DNA of 64,000 nucleotides from Paraburkholderia sp. BCC1884 (GTDB lineage: Bacteria > Pseudomonadota > Gammaproteobacteria > Burkholderiales > Burkholderiaceae). The translations under genes and the position numbers were made by a program. Below are positions 52,143 through 61,438 of this stretch, in pieces. The stretch spans positions 434,001 to 498,000 of the forward strand of contig NZ_CAAJGL010000068.1 in NCBI RefSeq assembly GCF_900996225.1. The letters are read 5' to 3'. Below the pieces are notes generated by a model that searched no databases, was not told the origin of the DNA, and worked only from the letters and a program-made list of their open reading frames with translations. Position 1 is the stretch's first letter. The number at the start of each line of letters is the position of its first letter.

Positions 52143-52967
52143 TCAAGGCAGGTGACGCTCGGGCTCGCCTGTGTAGGTGTAGCTCATCTGGCGCGGCAGG
52201 GGGCCTTTGTTGCGTTCGTGGCGCCCGCGCTGTTCCCATGCGTGCGAGAGGATGCCCACCGCACGCGAGAGGCAGAACACTCCGCGGGCCAACTCCGGTG
52301 CAAAGCCGAGTTCGGCATAGATCACTGCCGTGGCGCCGTCGATATTCATCGGCACAGGTTTGTTCTTGCGGCGCATGAGCAGAGCTTCGATGCCACGCGC
52401 GATCGTGGCGTAGCGTCCGCTGATGTGCTCCCGTGCAACGTTTTCGTCCACCAACGCCAGCAACCTCACCGCACGCGGGTCGATCGGATGAAAGCGGTGG
52501 CCGAAGCCGGGCAGATACTTGCCAAACTCCGCGATGAACGTATCGACGCCTTGCTCGACGGCGTCTTCCAGTGTGGCGCCCGCCTGCATACGTGCGTCGA
52601 TCGCGTCGTACAGCTCGACGGCTTGCTGACCGGCGCCGCCGTGCACGTCGTCGAGCGCGTTGATCGCCGAGGCCATCGCGCCGTTCAACGGCACGCCGCA
52701 ACTCGTCGCGATCCGCGAGATCGCAATCGAAGGCGCATGCGGACCATGATCCACCGAGGATACCAATGCCGCTTCGAACAGACCCGCTTGCGCCGGATCC
52801 GGCAGTTCGCCGCGCAGCATCAGCCAGATCATCTGCGGAAAGCTGATGTTGCCGATCAACTCCTGGATCGGAAAACCGCGCACCTTGATCGAACCCGGAT
52901 GGATGTCGATGATCGAGGTGCTCCAGTAGTCGGCGGCGAGTTTCGCTGCGTCGAATGTTTGCGTCAT
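52143..52967 (-). CDS. Citryl-CoA lyase / citrate synthase-like protein
   Basis: A 274-residue protein of the citrate synthase superfamily but short, matching the citryl-CoA lyase type. It has IRGF-equivalent KVRGFPIQELIG near residue 30, GAMASAINALDDVHGGAG near residue 100, GFGHRFHPIDPRA near residue 155 with the catalytic His, and a C-terminal Arg-rich segment. Directly behind a family III CoA-transferase (2-base gap), it would cleave a citryl- or citramalyl-like CoA thioester to an acyl-CoA and an oxo acid. The precise substrate is unknown. Confidence 0.87.
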   Translation of the reverse strand: MTQTFDAAKLAADYWSTSIIDIHPGSIKVRGFPIQELIGNISFPQMIWLMLRGELPDPAQAGLFEAALVSSVDHGPHAPSIAISRIATSCGVPLNGAMASAINALDDVHGGAGQQAVELYDAIDARMQAGATLEDAVEQGVDTFIAEFGKYLPGFGHRFHPIDPRAVRLLALVDENVAREHISGRYATIARGIEALLMRRKNKPVPMNIDGATAVIYAELGFAPELARGVFCLSRAVGILSHAWEQRGRHERNKGPLPRQMSYTYTGEPERHLP

Positions 52968-52969
52968 GT

Positions 52970-54169
52970 TCAGATCACTCCTTCAGCGCGTAGTTGCTCG
53001 ATGTCGGCGTCGTCGTAGCCGAGCGCAGCAAGTTGCTCATGGGTATGTGCCGACAGAACCGGGGCGGGTGTCGCCGGCGCCGTGTCCGCGTCGTGCAGGC
53101 GAAAACCGGCACGCGTCACGCGTTGGCGATCCGTGGTGCCGTCAGGGGCAAATTCGCGGATGAAGCCGCGCGATTCGATATGCGGATGCGCGAGAATCTC
53201 CGGCACCGACATCACACGGCCAGCGGGCACGCCGGCTTCGAACAGTTTCGCTTCCCAGTTCACGGCGCTGTCGCTCGCCAATGCTGCTTCGATCTCGGCT
53301 TTCAGCGCAGCACGGTTCAGCTTGCGTGCATTGCGTTCGGCAAAGCGCGGATCGTCGAGCAGATCGGCGCGGTCAATCAGATTGCACAAGCTGGCAAACT
53401 GTTTGTTTTCGTTTGCGGCGATGTTCAATGGGCCGTCGCCGGTTTTGAAGGTGCCCGAGGGCGCCGCGGTGAAATTTTCGTTGCCCATCGGCACGGGCGT
53501 CACGCCGGCATTGAGGAAATTCGATACCACCCAGCCCATCGTGGCGAGCGTGGACTCGAGCATCGACACGTCGAGCATGCGGCCGTGACCCGTAGCACGC
53601 GCATCGAGCAGCGCGGCGCAGATACCGAAAGCGGCGGTGAGCCCGCCCACCGTGTCCGATACCGGATAGCCGACGCGCAACGGCGCACTCTCTGCGTCGC
53701 CCGTCACGCTCATCACGCCGGAGATGCCCTGAATGATCTGATCGTAGGCGGGGCGTCTGGAAAACTCGCCGTCCATGCCGAAGCCCGAAATCGCGCAATA
53801 CACGAGCTTCGGATTGACCTCGCGTAGTGCGTCGAAGTCGAGACCAAGCCGCTTCATCACACCGGGCCGGAAATTTTCGACCAGGACGTCGGCGGTTCTG
53901 ACGAGGTCGCGCAAAATCGCTTTGCCGCGCGGGTCTTTCAGATTGAGCGTGACGGACTGCTTGCCCGCGTTGACCGCCACGAACGAGGCGCCCATATTGC
54001 GCGCGGACGCATCCTTGTCGGCGCCCAGCCGTCGTGCGAGATCGCCGCCTTCAGGGTGCTCGACCTTGATCACTTCTGCGCCAAGCAGCGCGAGTTGATA
54101 CGCGCAAAACGGCCCGGCCAATACGTTCGATAAGTCCAGTACGCGGACTCCAGCCAAAGGCAGCGTCAT
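52970..54169 (-). CDS. CaiB/BaiF family III CoA-transferase
   Basis: A 399-residue CoA-transferase with the family start LAGVRVLDLSNVLAGPF, AEVIKVEHPEGGD, the loop VENFRPGVMKRLGLD and the catalytic Asp in RRPAYDQIIQGISG near residue 145. It moves CoA from a donor such as succinyl-CoA to a carboxylic acid. In the operon it lies between a transporter and the citryl-CoA-lyase-like gene, implying uptake, activation and cleavage of one acid. Confidence 0.9.
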   Translation of the reverse strand: MTLPLAGVRVLDLSNVLAGPFCAYQLALLGAEVIKVEHPEGGDLARRLGADKDASARNMGASFVAVNAGKQSVTLNLKDPRGKAILRDLVRTADVLVENFRPGVMKRLGLDFDALREVNPKLVYCAISGFGMDGEFSRRPAYDQIIQGISGVMSVTGDAESAPLRVGYPVSDTVGGLTAAFGICAALLDARATGHGRMLDVSMLESTLATMGWVVSNFLNAGVTPVPMGNENFTAAPSGTFKTGDGPLNIAANENKQFASLCNLIDRADLLDDPRFAERNARKLNRAALKAEIEAALASDSAVNWEAKLFEAGVPAGRVMSVPEILAHPHIESRGFIREFAPDGTTDRQRVTRAGFRLHDADTAPATPAPVLSAHTHEQLAALGYDDADIEQLRAEGVI

Positions 54170-54206
54170 CGTTAAAGCCTCTTGTTCAAATGCGATTCAA
54201 CGCGGT

Positions 54207-55637
54207 TCAGTGCGAGATTTCGTCGAGATTGAGATTGTTGGTGCGAGGACCGAAGAGGCCGATCGCACCGATCACCATCAGCATCGACACGCTGATCAAC
54301 GCGAATACGCCGATCACGTCGAAGTGGCGCAGTGCGAAGGCGATCATGAAGCCCGAGAACATCGCGGAGAGGCGCGACATCGAATAAACAAAACCGACGG
54401 CGCGCGCGCGCAAACGCGTTGGGAACAGTTCGGTCTGGTACGCGTGATAGCCGACCGAAAGCAGCGTGCCGCACAGCGTGATGAGCACGCCGAGCGTCAT
54501 CAGCATGGCGGGCGAGGTTTGCGTGGCGAACAGCGTGCCGAACACGGCGATGCCGAGCGCGGACAAGACGATCAGCGTCTTGCGTTCGATGCGGTCGGCG
54601 ATCGCCATACCGATCAGCGGGCCGAACGGATTCGAGATCGCGATCACGAACGAATACAGCAGGCTGTGCGTGATGGTCACGCCTTTGGATACCAGCAGCG
54701 TCGGCACCCACGACGCGAAGCCGTAAAAGCCGATCGCCTGGAAGAGGTTGAAGACCAGCATCGTGATCGCGCGCTTGCGATACGGCGGTTGCCAGATCTC
54801 GCTGAAAGCCGCTTTGGTCGTGGCCGGTTCGACGGTCGGCACCGGAGCGGGCAGAGGGCGGCCATATTGCGCGGTGACTTTTGCTTCGAGCGCCTGCAAT
54901 ACCTGTTCGGCCTCAGCGGCGCGGCCTTGTTGGGCGAGCCAGCGCGGGCTTTCGGGCACGCGTCGGCGGATTGCCCAGACCACGACCGCGCCCAATGCGC
55001 CGATGATCACCACCCAGCGCCAGCCGTCGAGTCCGAACGGCGCGCGTGGCACGAGCCACCACGCGAGGAACGCGACAGTGGGCACAGCGGTGTACTGCAC
55101 CAGATGAACGAACGCGAAGGCGCGGCCGCGCAGATGCTTCGGCACGAGTTCGCTGACGTAGGTGTCGATCGTGACCAGTTCCACGCCAACGCCGATGCCG
55201 GCGATCAGTCGCCAGATGTTGATGGCGGGCGCCGAGCTCTGCAACGCCATGATCAAAGTGGCGACGGAGTACCACAGCAGCGACACGGTGAACACGGTCT
55301 TGCGGCCATAGCGATCCGCCATGCCCGCCAGAAAGAACGTGCCGATGAAGAGGCCCGCGAACGACGCCGCCACGAATGCGCCCAACCCGGACACGCCGAA
55401 GAACGAGGCAGTGGTCGTCGCATAGAGCCCGCTTTTGACCAGACCCGGTCCGACATAGGCGGTGAAAAACAGATCGTAGAACTCGAACCAGCCGCCGATC
55501 GACAGCAGGAAGACCAGCGTCCACACAGTCCGTGTAGCGGGCAGTCGGTCGATGCGCGCGTTGACGCCGGTGGTCAACGCCGGCGCGGCATTCGAATCAG
55601 ATGACGCGCCGGGCGCATCGATCGGCAGGCTTGCCAT
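54207..55637 (-). CDS. MFS transporter, sugar/aromatic-acid symporter type
   Basis: A 476-residue, 12-helix permease with the MFS motif AGMADRYGRKTVF near residue 105 and a second copy MAIADRIERKTLI in the C-terminal half. Helix one has IGGWFEFYDLFFTAYVGPGL with the acidic residues typical of the aromatic-acid and metabolite:H+ symporters. The ATG at 55637 with AAGGAGG five bases upstream is preferred over a TTG at 55652. First gene of the operon with the CoA-transferase and the lyase. Confidence 0.9.
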   Translation of the reverse strand: MASLPIDAPGASSDSNAAPALTTGVNARIDRLPATRTVWTLVFLLSIGGWFEFYDLFFTAYVGPGLVKSGLYATTTASFFGVSGLGAFVAASFAGLFIGTFFLAGMADRYGRKTVFTVSLLWYSVATLIMALQSSAPAINIWRLIAGIGVGVELVTIDTYVSELVPKHLRGRAFAFVHLVQYTAVPTVAFLAWWLVPRAPFGLDGWRWVVIIGALGAVVVWAIRRRVPESPRWLAQQGRAAEAEQVLQALEAKVTAQYGRPLPAPVPTVEPATTKAAFSEIWQPPYRKRAITMLVFNLFQAIGFYGFASWVPTLLVSKGVTITHSLLYSFVIAISNPFGPLIGMAIADRIERKTLIVLSALGIAVFGTLFATQTSPAMLMTLGVLITLCGTLLSVGYHAYQTELFPTRLRARAVGFVYSMSRLSAMFSGFMIAFALRHFDVIGVFALISVSMLMVIGAIGLFGPRTNNLNLDEISH

Positions 55638-55686
55638 GGAATCCTCCTTCAATGGGTCTCGCTCGTCTCGGTGGTGTTCTATTAGG

Positions 55687-55701
55687 CAGAACGACGTTCT
55701 G
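55687..55701. promoter_or_regulatory. Palindromic operator, probably for the IclR regulator
   Basis: CAGAACG-A-CGTTCTG is a perfect 7-1-7 inverted repeat, extended by TTA/TAA on the outside, 50 bases upstream of the MFS start. IclR proteins bind such pseudopalindromes. Assignment is by position. Confidence 0.5.
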
Positions 55702-55808
55702 TTTAATGAATGTGGCGAGAGTAGTCCGTGATGCCTCGATCAGGAATACGGGCTTTTACCTACGAACGGAGAAATGCGCCGGACAGCGGGAGGCGGACCG
55801 GCGCAGCG

Positions 55809-56159
55809 TCACGACGCGATGCGTTGCAGCATCGCGAGCAGGGCGTCGAATGACAGCGGCTTGCGCGCGTATTCGATGGTGGGATTCGGCTGCATCGGAA
55901 TGTCCGCGGCCGCGCTGCATAGAATGATCGGAATGGCGCGCAATGCGGGATCGGCATACAGCGCCGCGCATAGTTGCACGCCCGACATCACCGGCATCAT
56001 GCAGTCCGACACGATGATATCGGGCCGGGTATGGCGAATCTGTTCAAGCGCGGCTGCGCCGTTCGACGCCGTCAGCACGGTATAGCCGTGCCGCTCCAGC
56101 AGCAGTCGCCAGACCGTGAGAATGTCGAACTCGTCGTCCACGACCAGAATGGTTTTCAT
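55809..56159 (-). CDS. Single-domain response regulator (receiver only)
   Basis: A 116-residue CheY-like receiver: acidic pair in LVVDDEFD, phospho-accepting Asp in IIVSDCMMPVMSG near residue 52, and Lys in YARKPLS near residue 98. There is no output domain. It follows the double KaiC gene by 6 bases on the same strand, so the pair is an operon; the receiver probably relays a phosphate signal together with the KaiC-like ATPase. Confidence 0.9.
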   Translation of the reverse strand: MKTILVVDDEFDILTVWRLLLERHGYTVLTASNGAAALEQIRHTRPDIIVSDCMMPVMSGVQLCAALYADPALRAIPIILCSAAADIPMQPNPTIEYARKPLSFDALLAMLQRIAS

Positions 56160-56165
56160 GGGCGG

Positions 56166-57683
56166 CTAAGTGTTCCGTCGCGGCAGCGTGGCCGACAGGC
56201 CCGGTGACGTGTACACGCCGCTGACGTTGGCCGGCCCGTCGACCACGTCGAGCCCCTCGGGCGAAATCACGAGTTCGCGCAACGAAGTGTCGTGAGCACT
56301 TTCGCGCTGCTTGACCACGGAAATCATGCGGCGCAGACCGGTGTCCGTTTCGGCGTAGCGCAGCAGCAGGAGATTCTCCGTCAATGCCGAAACCCGCACG
56401 CTTTTCATATGGCCGGAGTCGGCATAGAGCGGCAGCTCTTCGGTGATCAGCGTGGTGACGGCGGCCTCGCGAAGCTGATGCAGCATCGCGTTGAGGAACA
56501 GACCGAAGCGCTCGGTACGCAACGCCGAATCGCGAAAGCCCTCCACGCCGTCGATCACGATACGCGACACGCCCAGCTTCTTGACCGTCGCCAACGCGGT
56601 CGCCGCGAGTTCGTCGACGGCCAGTTCGATGGTCGGTTGCCACTGAATCACGAGCCGGCCGTCTTCATACGCTTCGGTCAGCCCGATCGACACGGCCTCC
56701 GCTTTGCCGACCAACCGTTGCGGTCCTTCGTAAAAGCCCAGATACAGACAGCGCTCGCCGCGCGCTGCGCCGGCCGCGAGAAATTGCAGGCACAGCAGGG
56801 TCTTGCCGACACCCGACGGTCCGATCAGCGTCGTCGTGGAGCCTTGCGCGAAGCCGCCGCCCAGCAGGCTGTCCAGATGCGGTAGCCCGAAACCGAGACG
56901 CGATTTCAGATCGACGGGCCCGGGTTGTCCGGCATTTTGTGCTTCCAGCCGCGGGAACATCAGCAGCCCGCTTTCAGCGATCCGGAAGAAGTGCTTGCCC
57001 ATCAAGTGATTGCGCGCGCGCATCTTGTGCACTTCGATTTCGCGCGCACGGCGCATGCCGTCGCTGTAACGGTTCAGTTCGATGAGACCATCGACCAGCG
57101 TGTGCTCCGGATGCGGCTCGTTGCCCGAGAGCGGCGCGAGCAGCAAGGTGGTGCAATCCATCGCCGCGACCAGCGCGTTGAGTTCGTGAATGAATTTCGA
57201 CAACGACAGTTCGGTTTCGCTGAATTCGCGTGCGCTGCGAAAACCGTCGATGATCATCAGGCTCGGACGGTAGTCGTAAATGCTCGATGCAATCAGTTTG
57301 AGGAAGCCGTCGAGCCCGTCCTGCATCAACTCGTGATAGCCGGACACGAACAACATCTGCTGGGCGACGGCGTTTTCGTCGAAGAAGCTCAGACCTTTCA
57401 GGTGGCTCAACAACTTGTCGTGCGATTCGGCTATCAAGGTCATGTACAGCACCTTTTCGCCCTGGCTTACACGATGAAATCCAATCTGGCTCGACAGAAT
57501 GGTCTTGCCGGCGCCGGCCATGCCTTCCAGCAGATAGACGCCGCCGCGCACCAGTCCGCCGCCCAGGATTTCGTCGAGACCCGGCACGCCGGTTTCCACG
57601 TTGGTGCGGGCCGCATCAGGCTGGGCTGCGCCAGGCCGGCGGCCGTCGGACGGAAAAGGCGTCTGAGATTCGTGGATAGTCAT
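56166..57683 (-). CDS. KaiC-like double RecA-fold ATPase
   Basis: A 505-residue protein with two KaiC-type domains: the first at about 30-255 with Walker A GMAGAGKT and LMIIDGFRSARE, the second at about 265-490 with GPSGVGKT and SRIVIDGVEGFRD. Such double-KaiC proteins occur outside cyanobacteria without KaiA or KaiB and are linked to stress or signal responses. The operon with a receiver-only protein suggests a signalling role, not a clock. It is divergent from the squalene synthase-like gene. Confidence 0.9.
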   Translation of the reverse strand: MTIHESQTPFPSDGRRPGAAQPDAARTNVETGVPGLDEILGGGLVRGGVYLLEGMAGAGKTILSSQIGFHRVSQGEKVLYMTLIAESHDKLLSHLKGLSFFDENAVAQQMLFVSGYHELMQDGLDGFLKLIASSIYDYRPSLMIIDGFRSAREFSETELSLSKFIHELNALVAAMDCTTLLLAPLSGNEPHPEHTLVDGLIELNRYSDGMRRAREIEVHKMRARNHLMGKHFFRIAESGLLMFPRLEAQNAGQPGPVDLKSRLGFGLPHLDSLLGGGFAQGSTTTLIGPSGVGKTLLCLQFLAAGAARGERCLYLGFYEGPQRLVGKAEAVSIGLTEAYEDGRLVIQWQPTIELAVDELAATALATVKKLGVSRIVIDGVEGFRDSALRTERFGLFLNAMLHQLREAAVTTLITEELPLYADSGHMKSVRVSALTENLLLLRYAETDTGLRRMISVVKQRESAHDTSLRELVISPEGLDVVDGPANVSGVYTSPGLSATLPRRNT

Positions 57684-57950
57684 TGTCGATGTGTCGTTTC
57701 AAGTGCGCAGCGACGACGGCTCGCAGGTGAGGGGCCGTTCGCCCAAACAAACAAAATAGCAATTCGTGTTCCCGGCGCTAGCGGGCGCGCGCACGCGTCG
57801 GCGTTGGAATGCAGGGGATTCTATCTGTCCGCGGCACGCTTGGCGAACCGCGTGATGGCGGGCGGCGCGGCCGGCCATATACAATTCGGCTGCGCTAGCT
57901 GCTTGCCCGCTTTTACCGACTGTTTTTTCAATCCTGATCTGATCTCATCC

Positions 57951-58997
57951 ATGCCGAATCCGACCCGGGCCTTTCTTCTCGGCCCGCTCCTAAAAGGCGT
58001 TTCACGCTCCTTTTATCTCACCTTGCGCGTGCTGCCGGCCGGCATGCGTGACCCGATCGGCCTCGCCTATCTGCTGGCGCGCGCGGCCGATACGATTGCG
58101 GATACTTCGCTGATCTCGCCGGAGCAACGGCTTGCGTTGCTGCTATCGCTGCGCGATCAGGTCAACGGCGTGTCCCATGACGACGCGCTGTTCCAGCGCA
58201 TGGCCGCCGAAGTGGCGGGCCAGCAGATCCAGTCGGACGAGAAGGTGTTGCTCGAGTCGCTCGGTCCCGCACTAGGCGTGCTGTCGCAATTGAGCGATTC
58301 CGATCGCCGGGCGGTGCGCGAGATCGTCTCGACGCTCACCGAGGGCATGGAGTTCGATCTGCGCACGTTCCCGGACGAACGCTCGGGGCAAATCGCGGCG
58401 CTCGGCGAGTACGACGAACTCGACCGTTATACGTATCTGGTGGCGGGGTGTGTCGGCGAATTCTGGACCACGATGACCTATGCGCATATGCCGGGCACGC
58501 TGAAGGAGCGGCCCGACACGATGTCGGCGCGCGGCGTGCGATTCGGCAAGGCGCTGCAAATGACCAACGTGCTACGCGATTGCGGCAAGGACCTGCGAAT
58601 CGGCCGCTGCTATCTTCCGCAGACGATGCTGACGCGCCACGGCCTCAGCGCGCAAGATCTGCTGCTGCCGGCGAATTCGTTGCGCGCGCGGCCGCTGCTC
58701 GTCGAGCTGCTGCGCAAGACACTCGATCACTTTCGCGCAGCCCTCGACTACACGCTGGCGATTCCCGCATGGTCCGTGCGTTTGCGCCTCGCCTGCTTGT
58801 GGCCGATTCTGATCGGACTCGATACCCTGTTGCTGCTGGTGGATAACGACGCGTGGCTCGATCCGCAGAAAGTCTCCAAGGTCAGGCGCAATCAGGTGTA
58901 TCAGATCATCGCCTCATCTCTGTTGCTGGTGCCTTCGAACGCACGGGTGCGCAATGCGATCGAGCGACGCATCATGCAAATCGAAGCGCGGTTTTGA
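57951..58997 (+). CDS. Squalene/phytoene synthase family protein
   Basis: A 348-residue trans-isoprenyl diphosphate condensing enzyme. The first aspartate motif is in LARAADTIADTS near residue 45 and the second in NVLRDCGKDLRIGRCYLP near residue 205; the central YTYLVAGCVGEFWT also fits. It would join two farnesyl diphosphates to presqualene diphosphate or squalene, feeding hopanoids or related lipids. The ATG at 57951 is chosen because homology starts there. No other hopanoid genes are in the window. Confidence 0.88.
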   Translation: MPNPTRAFLLGPLLKGVSRSFYLTLRVLPAGMRDPIGLAYLLARAADTIADTSLISPEQRLALLLSLRDQVNGVSHDDALFQRMAAEVAGQQIQSDEKVLLESLGPALGVLSQLSDSDRRAVREIVSTLTEGMEFDLRTFPDERSGQIAALGEYDELDRYTYLVAGCVGEFWTTMTYAHMPGTLKERPDTMSARGVRFGKALQMTNVLRDCGKDLRIGRCYLPQTMLTRHGLSAQDLLLPANSLRARPLLVELLRKTLDHFRAALDYTLAIPAWSVRLRLACLWPILIGLDTLLLLVDNDAWLDPQKVSKVRRNQVYQIIASSLLLVPSNARVRNAIERRIMQIEARF

Positions 58998-59213
58998 GTT
59001 TTGTTGGCGTGCTCGAAATATAGTTTGTGATCCGAATTAAAAATATAACCAATAGGAATCGGTGAAGAACCTGTTTCATCCACCACGCGTGAGCGTGGCC
59101 CTCGACCGAGGGCGCCTCGTTCGAACCTGACGCGCAGTGTGGGCGAGCGTACTGAATAGAAATCCGGAGAGCCGTAGTTTGGCGGACAACCCCTTTGTCC
59201 GAACCCCGCTCAC

Positions 59214-60386
59214 ATGGCGCCCACCGGTAAACAACATTGCGACACGCTCGACCTGATCCGCGCATTGGCGGCGGGTGCGGTATGCGTCAGCCATCTGCGC
59301 AATCTGATCTTCGTCGACTATCGATCGAGCGCGGGAATCGGCCTGGCGGGCAAGGCGTTCTATTTCGCCAGTAATTACGGTCACACGGCGGTCATTGTGT
59401 TCTTTCTGCTGAGCGGCTATTTCGTCGGCGGATCGGTGTTGCGCCAGGTGGGCAACGGAACGTGGAACTGGCAGCGCTATCTGATCGAGCGGATGTCGCG
59501 GCTGTGGATCGTGCTGATTCCCGCCTTGCTGCTGACCCTGTTCTGGGATCGGCTCGGTATCGCGCTGGTGGGCGGCCCGTTTTACCTCGGAACCGAAGGC
59601 ACGTACGATTTACAGATCAACGTCGCGTCCCACCTCGGCGCCGCGACGTTCGGGTGCAATCTCGTCTTTCTGCAGACGCTGACGTGCAATACCTACGGAT
59701 CCAACGGGCCGCTGTGGAGTCTCGCCAACGAGTTCTGGTATTACATGTGGTTTCCCGCCTGCTACGTCCTGCTGCAAAAGGGCCGCCGAATGGGCGCCTT
59801 CGCGGCGGCGGCCCTTGCCTTGCTCACCATGTTCGCGTTTCCGTCATTGCTGAGCGGCTTTGGCCTCTGGTTGCTCGGCGTGATACTCGCAGTGCTCGAA
59901 AAACGCTTTCCGGCGCGTAGCGAACGAGCCGGCCTGCCATGGTTCACGCTCGCGAGCGGTGCAGTCTTCATCGCGTCGCTGCTGGGTTTGCGGCTATTTC
60001 TCTGGGACAACGACTGGCTCGTCGGGGTGCCCTGTTTCGTTTTCCTGCGCTGTATTCTTTGGGAAAACGTTCGTCTGCGCCCAGCATGGCTCTCGCGCGT
60101 CGCAATTCGCTTTTCCGGATTTTCGTATTCGCTCTACCTGACTCACTTCTCTTTCATTCTGTTTGTCGCCGCGTTCGGCTTCGGCCAGCGCATCCAGTTC
60201 GACGGCCGGGGTGTGCTGGTGCTGCTGGGCATGCTGGTCGCCTGCTACGCCTATGCCTACGCGGTCTACCTGCTGTTCGAACAGAATACGAAGCGCGTGC
60301 AGCGCGCTATCCAGCAGTTTCGTTTTCTACGGGAAAAACCCGATACACCGGCGGCGCATACCGGTTCACCTGGCAGTATTGGCTAA
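59214..60386 (+). CDS. Acyltransferase 3 family membrane protein (OafA/NodX type)
   Basis: A 390-residue protein with about ten hydrophobic helices. It shows the family start LDLIRALAAGAVCVSHLR with the catalytic-type His, FFLLSGYFVGGSV, RMSRLWIVLIPAL and FSYSLYLTHF near the C-terminus. Such enzymes O-acetylate sugars of lipopolysaccharide, capsule or exopolysaccharide. It stands alone, 216 bases after the synthase-like gene, so the target is unknown. Confidence 0.87.
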   Translation: MAPTGKQHCDTLDLIRALAAGAVCVSHLRNLIFVDYRSSAGIGLAGKAFYFASNYGHTAVIVFFLLSGYFVGGSVLRQVGNGTWNWQRYLIERMSRLWIVLIPALLLTLFWDRLGIALVGGPFYLGTEGTYDLQINVASHLGAATFGCNLVFLQTLTCNTYGSNGPLWSLANEFWYYMWFPACYVLLQKGRRMGAFAAAALALLTMFAFPSLLSGFGLWLLGVILAVLEKRFPARSERAGLPWFTLASGAVFIASLLGLRLFLWDNDWLVGVPCFVFLRCILWENVRLRPAWLSRVAIRFSGFSYSLYLTHFSFILFVAAFGFGQRIQFDGRGVLVLLGMLVACYAYAYAVYLLFEQNTKRVQRAIQQFRFLREKPDTPAAHTGSPGSIG

Positions 60387-60480
60387 TTTAATCTGCATCA
60401 TTGAATAGTCACCGATCGGGAAACCCCTAGCACCGTGCGCTCATGGTTCGCGTTAGTCTCTTTTAAACAGGAGACTAACC

Positions 60481-60729
60481 ATGAGACAAGCGTTCAATAT
60501 TGCCGTGGTGCTGTTGCTTGGCTATCTGATGGCGGATAGGGCGCTGATGCGCGCGCAAGCGGGAGAAGTGGGGACCATAACGTGCCACCAAGGCGCGGCG
60601 CTGGTCAAGGGGGACGCGTTGAAGAAAGGTTTCGGCGATGTCGCCGCGAGCAGCCAGGGTGAGAATTTCCTCTCGAACTGTCTCGTGACGGGGCGCGGCG
60701 AGGTCGGCAGTCTGATCGCGAGAGAATAA
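60481..60729 (+). CDS. Small exported or membrane-anchored protein
   Basis: An 82-residue protein with an AGGAG ribosome site. Its N-terminus (FNIAVVLLLGYLMADRALM) is a membrane anchor or signal; the rest is a short soluble domain with two Cys (CHQGAALVKGD and LSNCLVTGRG) that might pair. I do not recognise the family. Confidence 0.55.
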   Translation: MRQAFNIAVVLLLGYLMADRALMRAQAGEVGTITCHQGAALVKGDALKKGFGDVAASSQGENFLSNCLVTGRGEVGSLIARE

Positions 60730-60807
60730 CGCGCGCCGGAAAAAGCGCCCGGACCATCGGCCCGGGCGGAAGTCATCGGGTGGCCGATGACGGAGGTATC
60801 GAATACT

Positions 60808-60849
60808 GAACTGGCCCGCGGTCGGGACATCCCGGTCGCGGGCCAGTTC
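60808..60849. terminator. Bidirectional-type hairpin terminator
   Basis: GAACTGGCCCGCG (60808-60820) and CGCGGGCCAGTTC (60837-60849) are perfect complements; the interior GTCGGGACATCCCGGT can pair further (CGGG/CCCG). It sits between the convergent genes ending at 60729 and 60936. The following plus-strand sequence is only mildly T-rich. Confidence 0.65.
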
Positions 60850-60935
60850 GTTTGTATTTGGATGCGCGTCGGATCGACACGCTGGATCGCTGTCCGGCAC
60901 CCGCGACGGATGCTGGTTCGCAGCGCAGTTTTTGC

Positions 60936-61253
60936 TTATTGGCCGAAGTAGACCGACTTCGTGCCGGCGGCTTGCGCCGCGTGGCCGGATTGCGAGGCGC
61001 CGTTCGCTACACCACCAAACCCGCTTTCTGCTGCCTGCGTGGTGCCGTTCTGCGCATCGACACGGGCTTGCGCGGCTTGAATGTCAGCCGGGTAGTACGG
61101 GTCGGCGTGGCCCGGGGTGTAGCCGGCTTTTTCCAGTTGAACCAGTTCGGCGCGTACCTGTGCGCGAGTTACGGGCTGGTTGGACTGCGCGAACGACACG
61201 ACCGGTGCTGCCAGAACGGTTGCGATAACAACGGCTTGAATGAGCGATTTCAT
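60936..61253 (-). CDS. DUF4148 secreted protein
   Basis: A 105-residue protein with a signal peptide (MKSLIQAVVIATVLAAPVVSFA). The mature part has the DUF4148 pattern VTRAQVRAELVQLEKAGYTPGHADPYYPADIQAAQARV and a Gly/Ala-rich tail, given here as landmark. The family is abundant in Burkholderiaceae and of unknown function. The ATG at 61253 is preceded by GGAGG. Confidence 0.87.
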   Translation of the reverse strand: MKSLIQAVVIATVLAAPVVSFAQSNQPVTRAQVRAELVQLEKAGYTPGHADPYYPADIQAAQARVDAQNGTTQAAESGFGGVANGASQSGHAAQAAGTKSVYFGQ

Positions 61254-61438
61254 GATGACTACCTCCAGTTCGGTTTTTTGTGTTGCTACGAACCTTTGCG
61301 TTCGTAGTCAGTGATTGCATTGTAGTTTTGCGATCTGGCGAGAGTAATGGCCTATTCAGGGAAGCTTTGTTGTTAAATTTGAGACAAACGGACGATGCGC
61401 ATCCGCCGCGTCGCCGCGTTGGATCGAAGTGCGGCGCC

